19,749 nt of DNA, taken from assembly GCA_015679605.1 (NCBI GenBank), contig JAAAVE010000421.1:1-19749 (forward strand), in the 5' to 3' direction. The DNA is from Podila epigama (taxonomy: Eukaryota; Mortierellomycota; Mortierellomycetes; Mortierellales; Mortierellaceae). A program made the translations under genes and the position numbers. The notes under the pieces are model-generated. The model was not told where the DNA came from. It saw nothing but the letters and a program-made list of their open reading frames with translations, and searched no databases. Of this stretch, positions 17,934 to 19,749 are shown in pieces (position 1 is the stretch's first letter; the number at the start of each line of letters is the position of its first letter).

Positions 17934-19749
17934 TTAGACTGTGGCGACAGCTGGTGGGTGAGCTGGTGTGAGGTGCAAGCTGGGTTGACGGAGGGCCTTG
18001 ACAGTTCCCTTGTCCTCTGACATGGGAAGGAAGCACAGCTGAGGGCGGTTCACAATCAACTTTGCCATCGCCATCTTGTTCAGCCACGCGGGCATATGCG
18101 CCATGGAGAATCGGACCAACGCACCAGCTACAGTCTATGGGAGTGAAAGGAGGGGGCACCACATTCATAGACATATTGGGTTATTGATTGTTGGTTTAAA
18201 GGGCATGGAAGCATTGGCAGAGTAAAAAAAAGGGAAGAAGAAGGAATGAACAAGTAGACAGCCATGTACCTTTTCGATTGTCTTGCTAAGTGTACGACTC
18301 ATGTTGTAAGACTCTTGCGCCAAGGGTCGTCTTTCAGCCCTGTACGCCTTAAAGAGACTCTCGAGTTCTTTCACCTCCTTGGTCTTGGCACTGCTAATCA
18401 CGTTGGAAAGGACGATGGCATCCTGCATGGCATTGACAGCACCTTGGCCAGCAGCGGGATGCATCTAAACCATATGACAAGGATGGAACGATTTAGCATT
18501 TTTGTTTCAACTTGGCGTCTTTACGAGACTTGAACCTCCCAATGAAATCTCAAACTGTTGGAGACATGTACCTTGTGGCATGCTAAGAGGTATGATGTTG
18601 TAGGTCAATACAAGTAAAGTGCACGCACATATTGTTAGAAAGTGCACTGACGGTGAAAAACCAAAAGCATGCGCAGAAAACACAGCAGTGCGCGAGAAAA
18701 AATAAAATGAAGAAAAAAAATGGGAGAAAAGCCGTTGCATGACACGTACCATCACCAAGTAAAACGGTCCGACGATGGTACCATGTATCAAAAAGCTTTT
18801 CCTCAAGCATGACCTTGGAAATCAAATTCTTGGGAGTCAAGTCAATCAAATCCTTCATGATCAACTTTCCATGACCGCCAGGGACAGGCAAGTGACCAAT
18901 CTCCTTGCACATGGCTTCGGCCACCTCAGGTCCCCACTCTGAGTTACGGAAGGCGTCATTATCCTTGGAGGAGTTTCGATCCAGATGGTGTACCAACATC
19001 CAGCAGATGGTCTTTTGAGGCGTGGTGAAAGTGACTCTCTGAAAAGGAAGGAAACCATAAGTCATGACACAAGAGAAGAGAAATGACAAGTACAATCATT
19101 AATTATTGTGTGGTAGGCACATATTAATTGTGGAGCTTATTATTATCGTGGAGCTTAATTTAGCTTGCTCCAAATGAACAACAGTAAACATTAGAAATGA
19201 TGATCTTACCGTGTATGGATACTTTCCACCCATAATGGTAGAGAATCGACAGTCCTTTTCGTCAACCTCGGGAAAGTCCTTGGGGTCGAGAGGCTGAGTT
19301 TGTCCGACGAGGCAAGTGCAGCTAAAGGGCAAATCACCATCGTCCGATGCTGGGAGGTCGCCTTGCTTCTTGAGCTGGTTGAAGAGACCCTGACGAACGC
19401 TAGAGTAGGCGCCGTCGGCACCGACGAGAATATCACCGTGATGAGTGCTGCTGTCAGAGCAGCGGATCATGACACCTTCCTTACTCTGCATCATGGAGAG
19501 AACTCGCTTGCCAAAGTGGATCTTGTGGGTAGGGATCTGGCGCAACATGAGGTCGTAGAGCAGAGGACGAGATACGACATACGAGTGGTCACCACCTCTA
19601 GAGAAGGCACCATAAGAAACACAACAGTTGACATAGTGTTAGCAACGGGTGGGGGGTGTGATCTTTCGCACCTTGAGTACCTTACGTAGTTGTTCAATCA
19701 TGACCAAGGCAACTCTGGTAATAGCATAAAGAAAAAGAAAGTAAAAGAA
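17934..19749 (-). CDS. FAD-dependent monooxygenase, 5' end beyond window
   Basis: Secure minus-strand exons: 19597-19210, 19038-18750, 18582-18572 (11 nt), 18464-18270 and 18134-17934, ending at TAA. The group is flavin monooxygenases of the PHBH/salicylate-hydroxylase type. SRPLLYDLMLRQIPTHKI and DILVGADGAYSSVRQ (DG motif) lie in the first exon listed. The GD motif VLLGDACHKMHPAAGQGAV is assembled across three exons including the microexon. The known role is FAD- and NAD(P)H-dependent hydroxylation of small organic substrates, with the substrate unknown here. The N-terminal GxGxxG dinucleotide fold lies outside the window. A possible upstream exon just inside the edge (about 19698-19714, reading VALVMIEQL) cannot be joined convincingly, so the structure above 19597 is unsettled. 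The C-terminus is a hydrophobic/basic helix followed by a Pro/Ala/Thr-rich tail. Confidence 0.87.
18572..18582 (-). other. 11-nt microexon in the FAD monooxygenase
   Basis: On the minus strand the 11 nt CATGCCACAAG is flanked by an AG acceptor (CTCTTAG) and a GT donor (GTACAT). The preceding exon ends one base into a codon and the next starts on a codon boundary. Inserting 11 nt completes GDACHKMHPAAGQG, the expected GD motif. Without it the frame shifts by one and the motif is lost. Confidence 0.85.

Overview
This is a gene-dense window from a filamentous fungal nuclear genome, most likely an early-diverging Mucoromycota/Mortierellomycotina-type species. The signs are frequent short GT-AG spliceosomal introns (about 85-255 nt), with TACTAAT/CTAAC-like branch sites visible in two of them, pyrimidine-rich leaders upstream of start codons, AATAAA signals, and fungal families (Ecl1 zinc protein, ESCRT-0 Vps27). 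The FAD monooxygenase resembles, from memory, paralogue families abundant in Mortierella relatives. The phylum is an inference. No rRNA, tRNA, CRISPR array or intact transposon was seen.

Layout: (1) 1-268 may hold the 3' end of a plus-strand gene (weak). (2) 359-2998, minus: seven-exon VPS27/Hrs ESCRT-0 subunit (VHS, FYVE, two UIMs, coiled coil, clathrin box at the extreme C-terminus). (3) A 374-bp divergent promoter region. (4) 3373-8009, plus: five-exon SNF2-family ATPase of about 1425 aa whose tail carries a 36-bp tandem repeat encoding 19 copies of the SUMO-acceptor consensus (V/I)-K-x-E at six-residue spacing. (5) 8502-10436, plus: single-exon CENP-B/Tc5-type DNA-binding protein with two related N-terminal helix-turn-helix-like modules and no DDE domain. 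(6) 10862-13034, plus: two-exon Ecl1-type zinc protein with a very long low-complexity tail. (7) 13035-13767: repeat-rich intergenic region. (8) 13768-16180, plus: four-exon alpha/beta hydrolase interrupted by a serine-rich insertion of about 300 residues. (9) 16256-17638, minus: two-exon mitochondrial ethylmalonyl-CoA decarboxylase-like crotonase, converging on the hydrolase with only 75 bp between stop codons. (10) 17934 to the window end, minus: 5'-truncated FAD-dependent monooxygenase containing an 11-nt microexon.

The genes do not form an obvious pathway or cluster. They look like ordinary neighbours: membrane traffic, chromatin/DNA, stress signalling and metabolism. The most unusual signal is the SUMO-consensus array on the SNF2 protein. 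Next come the microexon inside the FAD-binding motif and the low-complexity expansions (Ser, Gln/His, acidic) inside otherwise conserved proteins. All exon joins were derived by eye from reading frame, splice sites and family resemblance. No transcript data or searches were available.
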